Source: Chloranthus sessilifolius (Eukaryota; Streptophyta; Magnoliopsida; Chloranthales; Chloranthaceae). Taken from it: a DNA stretch of 64,000 bases. The notes beneath the pieces are model-generated. The model was given only the letters and a program-made list of their open reading frames with translations, had not been told where the DNA came from and searched no databases. The translations under genes and the position numbers were made by a program. The stretch is taken from assembly GCA_021018995.1 (NCBI GenBank), contig CM037598.1, positions 44,322,685-44,386,684 on the forward strand. Direction: 5' to 3'. How positions within the stretch are numbered: position 1 is the first letter of the stretch; each line of letters opens with the position of its first letter. Positions 22,974-34,999 of the stretch are shown piece by piece.

Positions 22974-24445
22974 TGATTGGTTGCTAATTATTTATTATAA
23001 TTATATTAAATTCAAGTCTTAACCTATTGCAAGCGCACAATGAAAATTGTAGAGCTAGTATAGGATCGATCCCATGTGGAAGTTCATTATCTAATTAATT
23101 TCTAATTTATATCTTCTATCGAAATCCCTATCTTAAAAAATTTTATTTATCTTTAAGATCTAATCTACTGGAAAAATATGAATAAAAGAATGGGTTATTA
23201 AACTAAAGTGCATAAAAATAAATTCTAATCCTCCTTCTTCAGATTAAGGTCGTCAATCTAAATCTTCAGCTTTCGGATATTTATGAAAATAAATAGTCCC
23301 GTTACACCATATTTCTAGTCTCCTAGTGTTGGTTGTCAATCAAGTCTAAGATCCTATCAATATAGATTTAATTTAATCAACAATCAACCAGAAATTTAGG
23401 CTTCAATCAAACTCTAAAAAACTGAAGATGGAAAAGTAAAAATCGTTACACTAATCTGCAAATTCTAACCTGAGTTGTCAATTCAAATTAAAACTTGGAG
23501 ATAATTTACACGACAAAGAAAATCTAAACTAGAAAGCGAAGTAAAATATATCCTTCACCCCTCAGCTGCATTCGTCAATTACTCCTGAGAAATTACAGAT
23601 ATCTACACTAATCTTCAGCACTCAATTGCAGTCGTCAATTGCTCTTGAGAAACCTCTGATATCTAATCTACTCTAACTATATTATACTATTTTGTTTGGA
23701 AGAAAATTCAACCTCAGGCGTCAATTGATTCCGAAATTCTTCGATGCTTATTCCTATGTCGAGCCCTCTTATTTATAGATCATAAGGGGTCGATTAACGA
23801 AGATCTAGTTCTAATAAAAGAAACTACTAAAAATAAAAGATTCCTATTATAACTCTATTTCCTAATTTTATCTTTCCTTGCTTTCTTTAGTTGATGCGCT
23901 TCTGGATTGTTCTTTATTGAGCAGTAGCAGAGTTCATTGGATTAGATCTTTATTAATCTTCTCAAAGTCATGGCTTACCAGACTTCTAATTGCAGGAGTC
24001 TTCTAATTTTTGATATGACGCTGTTGAACTCTCACGTGATCCGCAACAGTAGTGTGTAGTAGAAAGCTTCTATTTTTAGAAAATCTTAAATAACGATTAC
24101 TTTCTTATTCTTTCTGGAAAATCATAATTCACAATTTTCTATTTTCAGTCGGCTTTCAGCTAACAATTTCTTATTTTGGATCGATTACTTTCTTCTTTTG
24201 TCGCTTTCTAAAGAATCGTCTTTTGAAGAATTACAATTTTTTAGCCTTCCTATTATTGACGAATCGTCTTTAATGCTTAATCGTCATTTTACTACTTTTT
24301 GAGTTCATTTTGACAAGGATTAATACTTAGGCTCTAATTTACTACTTATCTTTAATATTTGCACATCAGTAACTCATTAGTAGCAAACTAAGTCTTAGTA
24401 TCACTAAGTTAAGGGTGATAAAATGGTAAATTATGTGACTGCTCA
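22974..24445 (-). repeat. 5' LTR of element B
   Basis: 1472 bases, plus-strand ends TGATTGGTTG...ACTGCTCA. In minus sense U3 contains repeated ACGATT motifs (about 24310-24060) and a TATAAATAA-type box at 23778-23769. The part near 23010-23510 is homologous to fragment J at 54407-54873. The flanking gtgca (24446-24450) is the expected target duplication, but its partner is outside the window. Confidence 0.75.
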
Positions 24446-25043
24446 GTGCACCAATCAGATTGTAGTGTAGCTTGTGCAAGAACGAGGACGAACCAACAGA
24501 GACTTTATAGAGAGAGGAAAAATAAGGGTAAGATTATTTAATCTAATCCTAAACTAATCAAGAAATAAAGGATTTACATAAAATCAAATGAGGGAATAAA
24601 ATAAGACTAAACAAACTATTACAAGTAAAACTAAGATATGCAAAGATGAATATTAAACTAAACTAAATGTTACATATTATATATTATGATCTAACTAAGA
24701 ATATGGGTAGAGAAATACGAATGAGATGTGTACTAGCGTTTAGAATCCATGTTCTTTAACATAATATTTTTAACAACATGAACCTTAAAAATTTGTTGGA
24801 AAAGTAATCACATAATAGTCTAGAAATCAATCACATTATTATGGAAAATACCAACATCAAAACTCTATTTATCATGCAAAACTATATATTTTTCCACGTT
24901 TCTAAAAATTGAAACCAAATCATCTAATGTATTCAACGATGTTCACAAGAGATACTCTATTTTAATATCAATAATTTTCTACCAAACAAATGATTAACCA
25001 AAATTATCTTAAATTATAAGAAAAATATGATTGAACTCATATC
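24446..25043. other. Unassigned AT-rich flank
   Basis: Continues after solo LTR H at 27526-27957, so the two together are about 1 kb of older DNA. No coding frame or family is recognised. The 27850-27900 part, with ctatttatag, resembles an LTR or promoter fragment on the minus strand, but this is not firm. Confidence 0.5.
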
Positions 25044-26083
25044 TGTTAAGACCTGAAAAGTATCACTTTTCACCCCTTAACTTAACCATTGATTAGACCC
25101 TTAGCCACTTAATAAACTCCTCTTAAGTGTTTTGTTCAGGAAATAATCAGCAGTGAAATAAGGCCAAGAACCCTGTTATGGAGCCTGCTTTGGCACCAGA
25201 TGCCCCTCAACAAGAATGCACCTTGAAGCCTCGTGCAGATCAGCTGAGCTTCCCAAGGCTTTACAAGCAACCTCTCGCGCAGATGAATGACTGGGGAGCT
25301 TCAGAAACTCAACTCCGCGCAGCTCTCACGAAGATCAAAGGTAGAACACAGCGCTCAGTGTCGCGCAGTTCAAGGTAGACTTCTCTCAATCTCGCGAAGA
25401 TCGCTTAAGATAGCTGAGGAGAGAGAGCTTCAGAAGATTTCTCACGCAGCTGTCGTGCAGCCGCTGCGGGGTACAATTCTCAGAAGAAGAACACCTAGCG
25501 CAGTTCGCACGCCATTCAAGAAAGAAATAATCCTGGCGAAGGCAAAGCCCATCTCGCGAAGATTGAGTCAGACAAAGAACCTCGCGCAGTCAGAACTCAA
25601 AAAAACCTCGTGAGGTAACTTGCGAAGTCCAAATAAAGAAAAGAGCTCGCGCTGCTTCCCAGTGAAGACTAATCTACCACGCGACTGCTTGAATTGCAAC
25701 CTTGCGATGCTTGAGACTATGTTTTCTATTGAACCTCGCGAACTCCATTTCAGCGAGAGCTCAACTCTCTACTGCGTGATTGCCTGAAGAGCAAACCAAG
25801 GCAACCTCGCGACGGCTAAAGCTTCAGTATCAAACTATCCTAGCGAAGAGCAATGAGCTACCACGCGAGGTGTCTGGGGAACTACAGCTACCTAGCAAGC
25901 CTTTGAACCCAAACTTCCATCTCTTCAGTAGAGGGCATTCTGGAAACTTCCAATGATTAGGGCACGCATTCCCATGCTCAAATCTCTGTGTACACACCCC
26001 GAGGCATCCAAGGATCAGTAGAAGGCCACGTGGCATCGTTAAAATTAGGGTTTCCTAACCCTAATGCGCCGCCACCCCACTGC

Positions 26084-26092
26084 TATATATAC
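26084..26092 (+). promoter_or_regulatory. LTR TATA box, element H
   Basis: CTATATATA at the U3/R boundary, in the same context (CCACTG before it) as in A and D. Confidence 0.55.
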
Positions 26093-26555
26093 CCAGGCCT
26101 AGCTTAGGTTTAGGTATCCGGGAACCTATCTCAGATCGCTTTTCTTTTCTCTTTTGTTTTTAGCAGTAAGTAGTTTTTCTTTTTCTTTTTCTTTTCTTCT
26201 CTCCATAGTTCAACAATTGCTGGCTATGACTTTGTATATGTATTTGAGTTAGATTAATGGAAATTTTGTAATAGGTTAAATACTTTGTGGGATTGCTATT
26301 GATTTGTGAGATGCTTTGTGCAAGGCTGCTGCCTTGTGATCCGCCATTGCCTAGGCAATGGAGGACTGATTTTAAGGGCCACTCAGATTCAAGTAACCTA
26401 CATGTCTAGGCTATCATGGTCTTCCAGCCTTAGCCCCACCACAGGACCTACTAGATCTGAAATCCCCATGGGATCTTGAGCTGGTAGCCTGGTGAACATG
26501 GTGGTAGCAGCGATAATCTTGTTTTGTCTTGGGCTCCGTGAGGAGGAAAACCTCT

Positions 26556-27033
26556 GGGATAGTCTGTGACCATTTAAGTGGGCAGATTATAGCCTTAGGG
26601 TGATTCTGATCCACCGATCCAAGATGGATCCTTCTTCTTTTCACCTGAGCTTGTAGAAGCCTGGTGAGGGATTGCATCTGAATCTGAGACTCCCCCATAG
26701 TTGTATAGATCTGCCATCAGATGCCGGATCTGATCTGGTTATAGAGATTGTAGGCTGGTGACTGGACCATTGTAGCCTCTCTCAAGCAATGGACAGCTGG
26801 ATTGAAAGTTGTACTCAACCGCTTGCTGGTTCTATGTGTCTAGGCTATCATGGTTTTCCAACCTTAGCCCCACACATGGAACTTTAGAGGTTGGGGTTCC
26901 CTATGGATTCCTAAGCTGGTAGCCTGGATGAAATAGTGCCTGCAATGATTTAATAGTTATGTTCTAATTCATCCCTGGATAGTGGCTCCCCTATGGGATA
27001 GTCAGTGACCATTCAAGTGGACAGGCTATAGCC
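26556..27033 (+). repeat. Two copies of the conserved LTR hairpin in H
   Basis: Copies at 26556-26594 and 26995-27033. The first has arms AUAGUCUGU and GCAGAUUAU, fully paired with wobbles. The second has AUAGUCAGU and ACAGGCUAU, with one mismatch and a G-C pair at a position that is A-U elsewhere. Confidence 0.65.
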
Positions 27034-27525
27034 CTAAGGGTGGAGTCATGGCAGTAGCGATGGGTTGGATCCTTTCTCCTCAGAGGTGATAATGTAGCCT
27101 CTGGACAGGATTTCTATAACATCAGATCTAAATCTGAGTTACAAGAACTCCTCTGATCTTGGCTCAAAAACATATATCTCACCTTTTTATAATTATTTTC
27201 CACACTCCATCCATCCTCTCAATCATTTCTGTAATTTAGTTATTAGAATACTTAGAATAAGTGACCTCAAACTCCCCTCCTTTTAGGACTGCTAGATCTT
27301 TAGATAGATCTGGAGGGACTACTAGAGACGGCTCCCTTGGAGCCTTAGATCACTTTTCCCTGTGGGACAAACTCTTACTTGTCAAAACTTGCTACAAAAG
27401 ACCCTGTATCTTGCAGGTCTAGGATTTTCAAGTTGTGTTGATTCATCCCCTGTTTCATTCTGTTTTTTATTCTTAAATACTTTCACCACCAACCAATAAG
27501 GGAAGCACACTTGAAATCGACAACA

Positions 27526-27957
27526 ATATCCAAGAAGAATTTTTATCAATCAAAGATAAGCAAAACTAATTTTCATTCAAATTCCTAAACATAAATCTAA
27601 CAAAAGCTTAAGGGTTCGTGTATACGAGAAAATATTGCATCAAAGAGGCTTCATCAAACCCCTAACACTACTAAGCTAGCCTCTAATGAAATACATGGTC
27701 AACGTAAAGTAAAATAGGAGTAATAATACATTACAGAAATTGTTAGATCCTTCCTTCTTCTCCAAAACATATTACACACAAAATTAAAATAATACTTGAA
27801 AGAAAATCTTAGAACTCCCTCCTAGCCTTCTCCAATCGAATGAACTTTAAGACCACTCTCCCCTCCAAGGCTCTAAGATTAAGGCTCTATTTATAGCACC
27901 AAGGCTATCTTTAGAATAATCATTTCTTCATTGCCTGAGGTTTTTACGCTCCAATAT
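27526..27957. other. Unassigned flank between solo LTRs H and G
   Basis: AT-rich, no open frame of note. Continuation of 24446-25043. Confidence 0.5.
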
Positions 27958-30476
27958 TGTAACATCCCAAAATTTCAAAACTGTGCGAGCTAACTAAGTG
28001 CGCATGCCTGAGACGACACCCTGTGTGAGTATGCAACCTGGAGTCAAAATTAGTGGGAGATAGAAGTTTATTAATGATAAAAAACTAATTGATCTTGTTG
28101 GGTCAACATTTTAGGCCAACAATTTTGGGCTGACTATTTGAGCAGATGACTGGACCGACTTTGGGGCCTTAGTTGATGTGAAAAGCGTGTGTATATACGC
28201 TTCACACCGGAGCCAAAGCAATCTTAAGTGGAAAAGATAACACAGTAAGTGTGTGTGTGTGTTTCACACCATGGAAGTTGGTGAGTATGACATAACACCC
28301 AAACGGGTGTTTGTGTTTCATGTGGAAACTAGCCCCTTTAGTTATAAAAAGCAAAGCTTCCCTTGGAAGCTAGCAACCGGTTGTAAGCTTTGGGGGTTTT
28401 GAGTTCTAGAGAGAGAAAGAGAGAAGAGGAAAGAGGAAGAAGAAGCTTTGAATGTGTGGGTGTGTGTGATGGAGCGGATTGTGTGCGCGTGAAGTGAGGA
28501 TTGAAGAGTGGAGCAATTCCCAAAACTTGTCTCAAGAACTCTAAAGTCGGATTTGAGCTCGTGAAGCGAATGATCGATCGAATCGAGGTAAGGGAATTGT
28601 GTTAAGTTGTAAAGTAGTACTATGTGAATCTTTCTTTATGACAGGCGTTTAAATTTAGAGGAAAAGAAGAGATATTTGAAAAAAAGTGGAATTGAAACAA
28701 GAAAAAAATCAAGGGATAGGTGGAATTTGTTGATTTTGATCAATCGAAATGGACTTAAGATAGTGAAATACGATTCCTGCAGAAACTTGATTGATCGAAA
28801 TGAAATTCGATCGATCGAATTTGACAAAGTTTGCTGACACTATTTCAGTATTTTAGCCATAACTTTCTACCCCGAACTCCGAATCATATGATTCTTAAGG
28901 CATTGGAAAGAGGAAAATGACACCTAAGACTTTTATGAATATAAAAATTAATGAATCAAATGTTTTAAAGGTGAAATTTTGGAGGTAAGTTACATCAAGA
29001 TCTAGGTTGGCACATTTTGACTGAGGTATCGACACAGTCTCGATATTTTAGCCGTAACTTTTAACTCCGAACTCCGATTGATGTGATTCTTGAGGCGGTG
29101 GAAAGAAAATATCAAACTCCATAACTCTTATAAATTGACAAACTTGTGAATCAACTATTTTAAATGTAAAAATTTTGTAAGACGTTATGTCAAATTTTAA
29201 GTTAGCACGAACTGTCCGTTTCTGCCTCGTTTTTAGAAAACACTTAAATATGTATAAGTTATTAGTAATTAGAGTTAGTCCTGATGAATCATTATGTGCT
29301 TATGATGTAGATTGAGAAAGAAAAGCCATCGATAAGGACCTTGGTGTCGCTTTGTGAGGCTCTGAGCTTAAGGTAGGGAAAACTCCTAAACATGTGTAAT
29401 TGACTACAACATGCATGTGTGTAGTGATATGATAAGAATATGTATGTTTTCTGATTCATTTTCGCATTTGCATAAATTTTATGTGGTGATAAATTAAGTG
29501 TACTTTGTGAAACTGGTCGTTTAATTAGCATGAATTTCTTTTATGATTTCAAAATATGAAATGTGTTTATACGTTGTGCACTCAGATTTGTATATATGTG
29601 CGTAAAATCAATTATGTGTGTGCATGGTATCAGAAAGATATGAGTAAATGTGTATATGAGTTTTGAAACTTCAAACCTATTATAAATTATCATAATACAC
29701 GGTGATCAACTATAAGTTATTTTTGCACTTTGATTTCAGGTTATGTGTGATCTCCAACCGACGCGGCTAGATATCCGTGACCGGTACGGCGGCCAGTCCA
29801 TAAAATTGTGCTCTATGATGGTGACGGCTTGCTTCGGTTCACTTCCTTACCGATTACTGTAAATTCCTCAGCATAAGTTTCCTCCATTTGGAGGGACTTG
29901 GGCAACATACAAATGGTTCATATGAACAACGATGGTGGGTATTCCCATCGGGGGCCCGACGCTATATATGCTCGGGAAATATTTAAGTGATCAATTAAAA
30001 TTTTTCTTTTGTTATGAAAATAAGTTTTGGAAACCATGTGTTAAGCTTTGAAATGTGCATTGGATATCAGTTCCATTTCAAGTCAAATATCTTTAAATTG
30101 TGAACCTTTATTTGAAAAGCATGTTCGATTATATTATGAGATAGATGTGTGATGTGATGATATGCATGTTATCGATATTTCTTTACTGAGCTTAGATGTA
30201 GCTCATCCCTCGACTATACGTCACAGGTATAGGTATTGATCGGGATCCGACTGCGGAGAAAGGCTTGGGATCTCCCATTTGGGAAATTTTATCTTAGGTG
30301 AGGTTTGGACTAGACACTTTTTAGGTTTGTACGGTGGATTTTGGGTACTTTTGGATTTTGGACTTGGTACGTCTTGGGATTAAATACAGTGGTAAGATTT
30401 GTTTAGTAAGTATGTTTAGAAGCCACTGTTTAGGTGATGGTCGGCCATCACCGGTGGGGAAAATTGGGCTGTCACA
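27958..30476 (+). mobile_element. Element G: solo LTR, chromovirus (Tekay/Del-like)
   Basis: 2519 bases, TGTAACATCC...GGGCTGTCACA, flanked by a perfect target duplication aatat (27953-27957 and 30477-30481). A TATA box lies at 28342-28350. Near its 3' end is a conserved stretch TCGACTATACGTCACAGGTA, also present in the F LTR, then GGCCATCACCGGTGG and the terminal GGGCTGTCACA. No internal sequence. Confidence 0.85.
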
Positions 30477-30481
30477 AATAT

Positions 30482-31259
30482 AGAGAGTTTCAGTGTTATG
30501 TCACACACAGAGATGTTACTACTGTGATACACTGTTGCAAAAATCTGATGATGCTCGATGCTAGTTGGCCATGAGGGCCATACATTGAGAAAGTGAGTCA
30601 GTCCAGGGTGGATGAATGCTAGTGACTTCTGACATGAGACATTAGGTCACACTAGTGCTAGGCACTGTTGCCAAGGATGGCATGGATTAAGGAAGATGCT
30701 TCATTCTCCCTTCATGAGGAAGCTGAGATTGTTGAATCGATTGCTGGTACATGACATGATGGTCTAGACCGCTGGTATGGGGCAATGTGAAAGATCAGTG
30801 TGTTACGATGGGCCAGGATCGAGGGTACAGTTAGGAGGGATACCACGAGAATTGGAATAAATCGAAGAAGTGGTAAGAAGCTTGTTGCATTGCTGTGAGA
30901 TGACTAGGCTTAGTTTGTTCGTGAGAGACAGATGGCTGGACAAGTGATCCAGTGGAGCTTTAGAGGAAGCAGATGCAAGAGCCAGATGGGTATCTTCAGA
31001 GGAAAGAGTCCCAGGTGATCGTTGATATCTTTGGTCTATGAAAATGGGCTGAAGGAAGTTTCTGAGAATGACAAGGGTAGCGTGGTCAAAATATTAGAAT
31101 GGAACAGTTCAAAGCAAGTGTGTTGTGTAAGGTGGTGATGAGATCAATGTCAGAGGTATCAAGGCATGACAATCGCCAGAAAGTGAAGGCATTGTGTGCT
31201 TGTTAGAACACTTGAAGCATATACCAAGGCAGAGGATTGAACCTTAAATTAACTTGTAA
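30482..31259. other. Unassigned stretch after solo LTR G
   Basis: No recognisable coding region or element end. It leads into the degenerate repeat tract that follows and may belong to the same unit. Confidence 0.4.
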
Positions 31260-32530
31260 GAGGTGACTCAAGGCACGCTATGAGTGAAGACAGAGGTCGA
31301 GGTACTATAGTAGTACAAGAAGCATGGGGCTTCGTTGATTGAGCAAGGTGCTCATGGAAGATTCGTGGTTGAAGGTATAGTGGAGTTGAGATACTAGAGC
31401 GTTGCAGGATAGTTGAGGGCTCATCGGTAGACTCCTTGGTGAAGATAGATGGTCGAGGTACTAGAGCAGTGCAAAATTGGAACAGGCTGAGACAGCTTTG
31501 GTAGCAAACCCTTGGGTGAAAACATATGTCAACTGGAGGGCTACAAGTCAGACAATGATCAAACTCTTGGGTGAAGAAACAGAGGTGTTGAGGTGCTCGA
31601 GTCCGATAGTTAAGATGAAAGTTAGTCTCCTGGGTGAAGAGAGAATGTTGAGAAACTAGAGGGCTGCGATGCACAACGAGTTGCATGAACTTTGAGCCAG
31701 TGATGTGAACATCAAAGGCGTGGTTTGCTTGGTTCGACAATCTATTTAGGTAGTTGACAGGAATGATATTAAGGATTGGTTTACTTCTGCTTGTATGAGG
31801 GGCTTGGTATGTCAGAATACCTAGGTGAAATACAGACAGTGTCAAGTTATTCAGAACACTACATGGGGTGAAGACATAGAAAATATTTGAGTTGTTATGC
31901 TGAGGCATGATGTGAAGATGCATGTAGCTCATCGCGAATAACTATTGTGAATGTGCCTAGGTGAAGATGAATGATAGTAGTCGATGTCCTGGTGTAGATG
32001 CAGTTTGATGAGTGTTGTTTGTCATTTGGCTAGTGTGATGATGTATGGGTGAAGACGAATGAGGGTAATCGATAAACTGACAGATTTGCATGGGTCACAG
32101 GGCAGCAGAATGGTTGATGTACTAATACAAAATTGCGGTTGGAAACAATGAAGAGTAGTAGTTGTGGTTCAGACACAAATTGTGTTTGGGTGAAGACTGC
32201 AATGTGTCAAGGAACTGACGTAGGAGTTTAGGTGTCGACGAGGGTGTTGACACATTTGAGTGGGGAAGATGTGAGATGATCACAACCCTAGTCCATATAG
32301 ATGAACATTTGATAAGCTAGCCGGATGGTGTGAGCACCTTGTAGTTAGGTTGGGTCGAAGGAGAGCTTGAGAAATAGAGGGGTGAAGGCATGGTTGAGGT
32401 ACTATGGCATTTTGAAGGTAGAATTAGGTGGGCGGACTCTTGGGTGAAGACACTTTGTATTGAGGTACTAGAGCGAGCAATGGGTAGACTCTTGGGTGAA
32501 GACACTTCAACACTGTGGGACTATTCTAAC
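31260..32530 (+). repeat. Degenerate tandem repeats, GGGTGAAGACA / GAGGTACTAGAGC
   Basis: About a dozen diverged units carrying GGGTGAAGA-like and GAGGTACTAGAGC-like boxes. Units start near 31281, 31360, 31437, 31513, 31571 and 31632 (60-80 base spacing), then more loosely near 31866, 31950, 32048, 32188, 32446 and 32497. A minus-strand open frame of 227 codons (31249-31932) overlies the regular part and shows repeated FTQE-type peptides. It is probably a by-product of the repeat. Confidence 0.6.
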
Positions 32531-32599
32531 ATTTTCTTCCATATCTCTTTGAAGAGTCACCATCATGATATGTAAAAAGATTGTAAAAATTAATTAAAA

Positions 32600-34880
32600 G
32601 ATATAGATATAAGGACAAAATATTTAATAATTTTATACTCAACAAAGATTCTGGAGATCATGTGGTTGATGTAGTTTGCTTTAACAAGTGACCATAGCGC
32701 GAGTATTTTGGATTCCAATCTATATAACTTGCACAACCAAAAGAGGGGAAGAAAGAACTTGATGGCATCTTTATCCACTACGTGAAAATAAAGAATTAGC
32801 AACATCCGTGACTTAAAGAAAGCCATGGTTATTGGCCGCTGTAGATGAAATCAGCTATACAACTGCCCAAATTAGTGGTTAATTAAATGCAATTGCCCAT
32901 TAAAGTCCAGAAACTATATTTAAGCAGTTCTGAACCTATAACCTTGTTAACTTCTAAGAAAAATTGGGCCCCAAATATTTTTAGGGTGCAACTTTGCCTT
33001 CGAAATCGAGTGGCCTCATCATCACTAACAAAGAAACTCTCTGCTCCTTTCTACTCTTCGCATTACAAATTTAGCTTCTCACCAAAGAACTACGAGAAAT
33101 CTCTTCAAACCTCTCATCTCTGATTTCGATTCCATACAATTCCCTCAGAGATCTCTGGTTTGCATCTCCATTCACTCGACCTTCTCTCGTCCACCTTTTC
33201 TCTGGCGCTGATTTCATTTTTTCTAGCCCTAAATCCAAAGAGAAGGTACTCCAAATGAAATGGAATTAATATTTCGATTTCGGACGTTCATTAACTCCGA
33301 CCAATTTATGATCTTCTCCAGTGAAGATCATCAGCTCCGACTGATTTCTCATCTTCTATGATCGAGTGCTCATCTTCTTCCATTGATTTTAATCCAAGGT
33401 AAATTAGGGTTAATTTGATTTTGATAGGTTTGATAGCATTTGTTGATGTTAAAGGAAATAGATTTTATGTTTTTGATATTTTTTCTTTTCTTTCAAATTT
33501 TTTAACATATAGATTGTCCATTATTATAGATTTTAGGTTTTGGATCTTTTGCGTACTTTTTTATTTGGATTTCTATTTTTAATTGCATATTTGGGTATTT
33601 TGAGAATCAGATTAAAATGAAAAGGTGTTTTTCATATTTTATTTATTTATTTTATTTTTCAAAATCTATCTTCATCCTCTGTTATCCATTATTGGAGGTC
33701 AATGGAGACTGTATAACCTTCAGCTATGAAAAAACCAACTAGAGAAAGCCTTTCCATAATCCGTGAGGTTTTGGGTTCCTAAATGAGTTTTTGAAAATAA
33801 ACTCGGAATATTTGTGACTCTTGAGGTGACTGAATCTCCTAATAAAGTAAAAAGACTATCATTGACTAGAGGGTTATTGTTGGTTTAGACAGCATAAAAT
33901 ATATATTTTACAACAATATGAAAGAACTCAATTGGTGTTGTGATGTTATATGCAACTTGTGTTTTGCTTTGAGATTTTGTCCAAGTGTTACAAAGTTTCG
34001 TTTTGCACAAAATAATAAAGGCATATCGTATTCTAAACACTTCTCTTTAGATTTAATGGTGAATAAGGGAAAAATATAAGGGGCTCTATGAACTGTAGGG
34101 ATGTTGAATTTAGAAAAGAGAAACTCCTCAACATAAGCCTGCTATGTCTTTCACTTGGCTCTTGCTTTAATACTCTCAAAACCATCAAAAGAAGCATGTG
34201 AAACCTAATTAAGTAAGAACATTGAAACTATGAAACCAATTATGACCATCTAACTTGAATTTTGTTATGTTTTGATTTAAGCATCTAAAAGTTCAGTTTT
34301 AGCAAAATGTGCTTTAAATTATGCCATAAGATCTATGCCTTGTAATATGATATGCATGTTAGTGGCATTCCCCCTATTGAGCTTGGACTGTTAGCTCACC
34401 CTTCGACTATACGTCACAGGTACAGATGCTGAGTTAGGAATTGAAGAGTCTGGCCGTGAGGAAGATCCATATTATATTGCAAAGGAGGAATCTGATCTTT
34501 TTCTAGAGGATTGCTTCCCTTAGAGGACTTAGAGAGAGATTTTGAGATTTTGTTTAAGGTTTGGTACATCCGGCCTTGATACTTAGTTAGAGTAATAGAT
34601 TCATGAAATGTAAATTGTAATTGTGAGTCACTATTTGGATGATGGTTGATCATCACCGGTGGTTCGTTTCGGTTCTGTCAGGCTTATGGTTGACATAAGG
34701 ACAGAACCGCCATTTTATCTGATTTTGTATAAAATTGTATTTCTTTTGCGATATACAATTGCAAGAGATCTGAGCTTAATCCCACTGTGTGAGTTGACAT
34801 CCTACGTGATCCGTTCAGGGGTCGTCAGAAACGACGATCTGATGGCATGAGTTTCAAGGTAGGAAATTCGGGCTGCCACA
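32600..34880 (+). repeat. 5' LTR of chromovirus F (left end uncertain)
   Basis: The right end GGGCTGCCACA at 34880 abuts a primer site. The block TCGACTATACGTCACAGGTA near 34402-34421 is shared with LTR G, as are ATCACCGGTGG and the terminal bases. A TATA-like CTATATTTAA lies at 32914-32923, followed by a leader rich in CTCT tracts. The left boundary was not found; 32600 is a guess. Confidence 0.55.
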
Positions 34881-34881
34881 G

Positions 34882-34900
34882 TTGGTATCAAAACATACGG
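34882..34900 (+). other. Primer-binding site of F
   Basis: TTGGTATCAAAACATACGG directly after the LTR matches the start of the usual initiator-tRNA-Met primer site (TGGTATCA). Confidence 0.7.
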
Positions 34901-34999
34901 CTTTAGAAATTTCTGACGAAGCTTGATTTAGACTTCTAATTAAAATTTTATTAGAGTATAGGGATCTTGTATTAATGAAACTTTTGTTTCATGTTAATT

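Larger units (their letters stand above)
1..24445 (-). mobile_element. Element B: old pol-less Athila-type retrotransposon, host of A and C
   Basis: Ty3/gypsy, Athila lineage, read on the minus strand. In order it has a 5' LTR (22974-24445), primer site, gag (three segments between 22680 and 5114), a noncoding leader (about 5113-4467), ORF3 (about 4466-1809) and a 3' noncoding tail running off the left edge. No protease, reverse transcriptase or integrase sequence is visible between gag and ORF3, so it looks like a non-autonomous family. Solo LTR C and complete element A are inserted in its gag. The coding parts carry many breaks (more than ten), and it must predate both insertions. The 3' LTR is not in the window, so its size and target duplication cannot be checked. 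Confidence 0.8.
25044..27525 (+). mobile_element. Element H: solo LTR of the A/D Athila family
   Basis: 2482 bases in plus orientation, TGTTAAGACC...GACAACA, with a perfect target duplication atatc (25039-25043 and 27526-27530). It has the terminal palindrome (25054-25072), a CGCGAG/GCGCAG-rich U3 (about 25270-25880), a TATA box (26084-26092) and two hairpins. No internal sequence, so it formed by LTR-LTR recombination. Confidence 0.9.

Noticed and set aside
31249-31932. 227-codon minus-strand open frame as a gene
   Set aside because: It coincides with degenerate tandem repeats and its peptide simply repeats with them. No domain is recognisable.
31260-32530. CRISPR-like array
   Set aside because: Units are diverged, spacing irregular and the setting is a plant nuclear genome.
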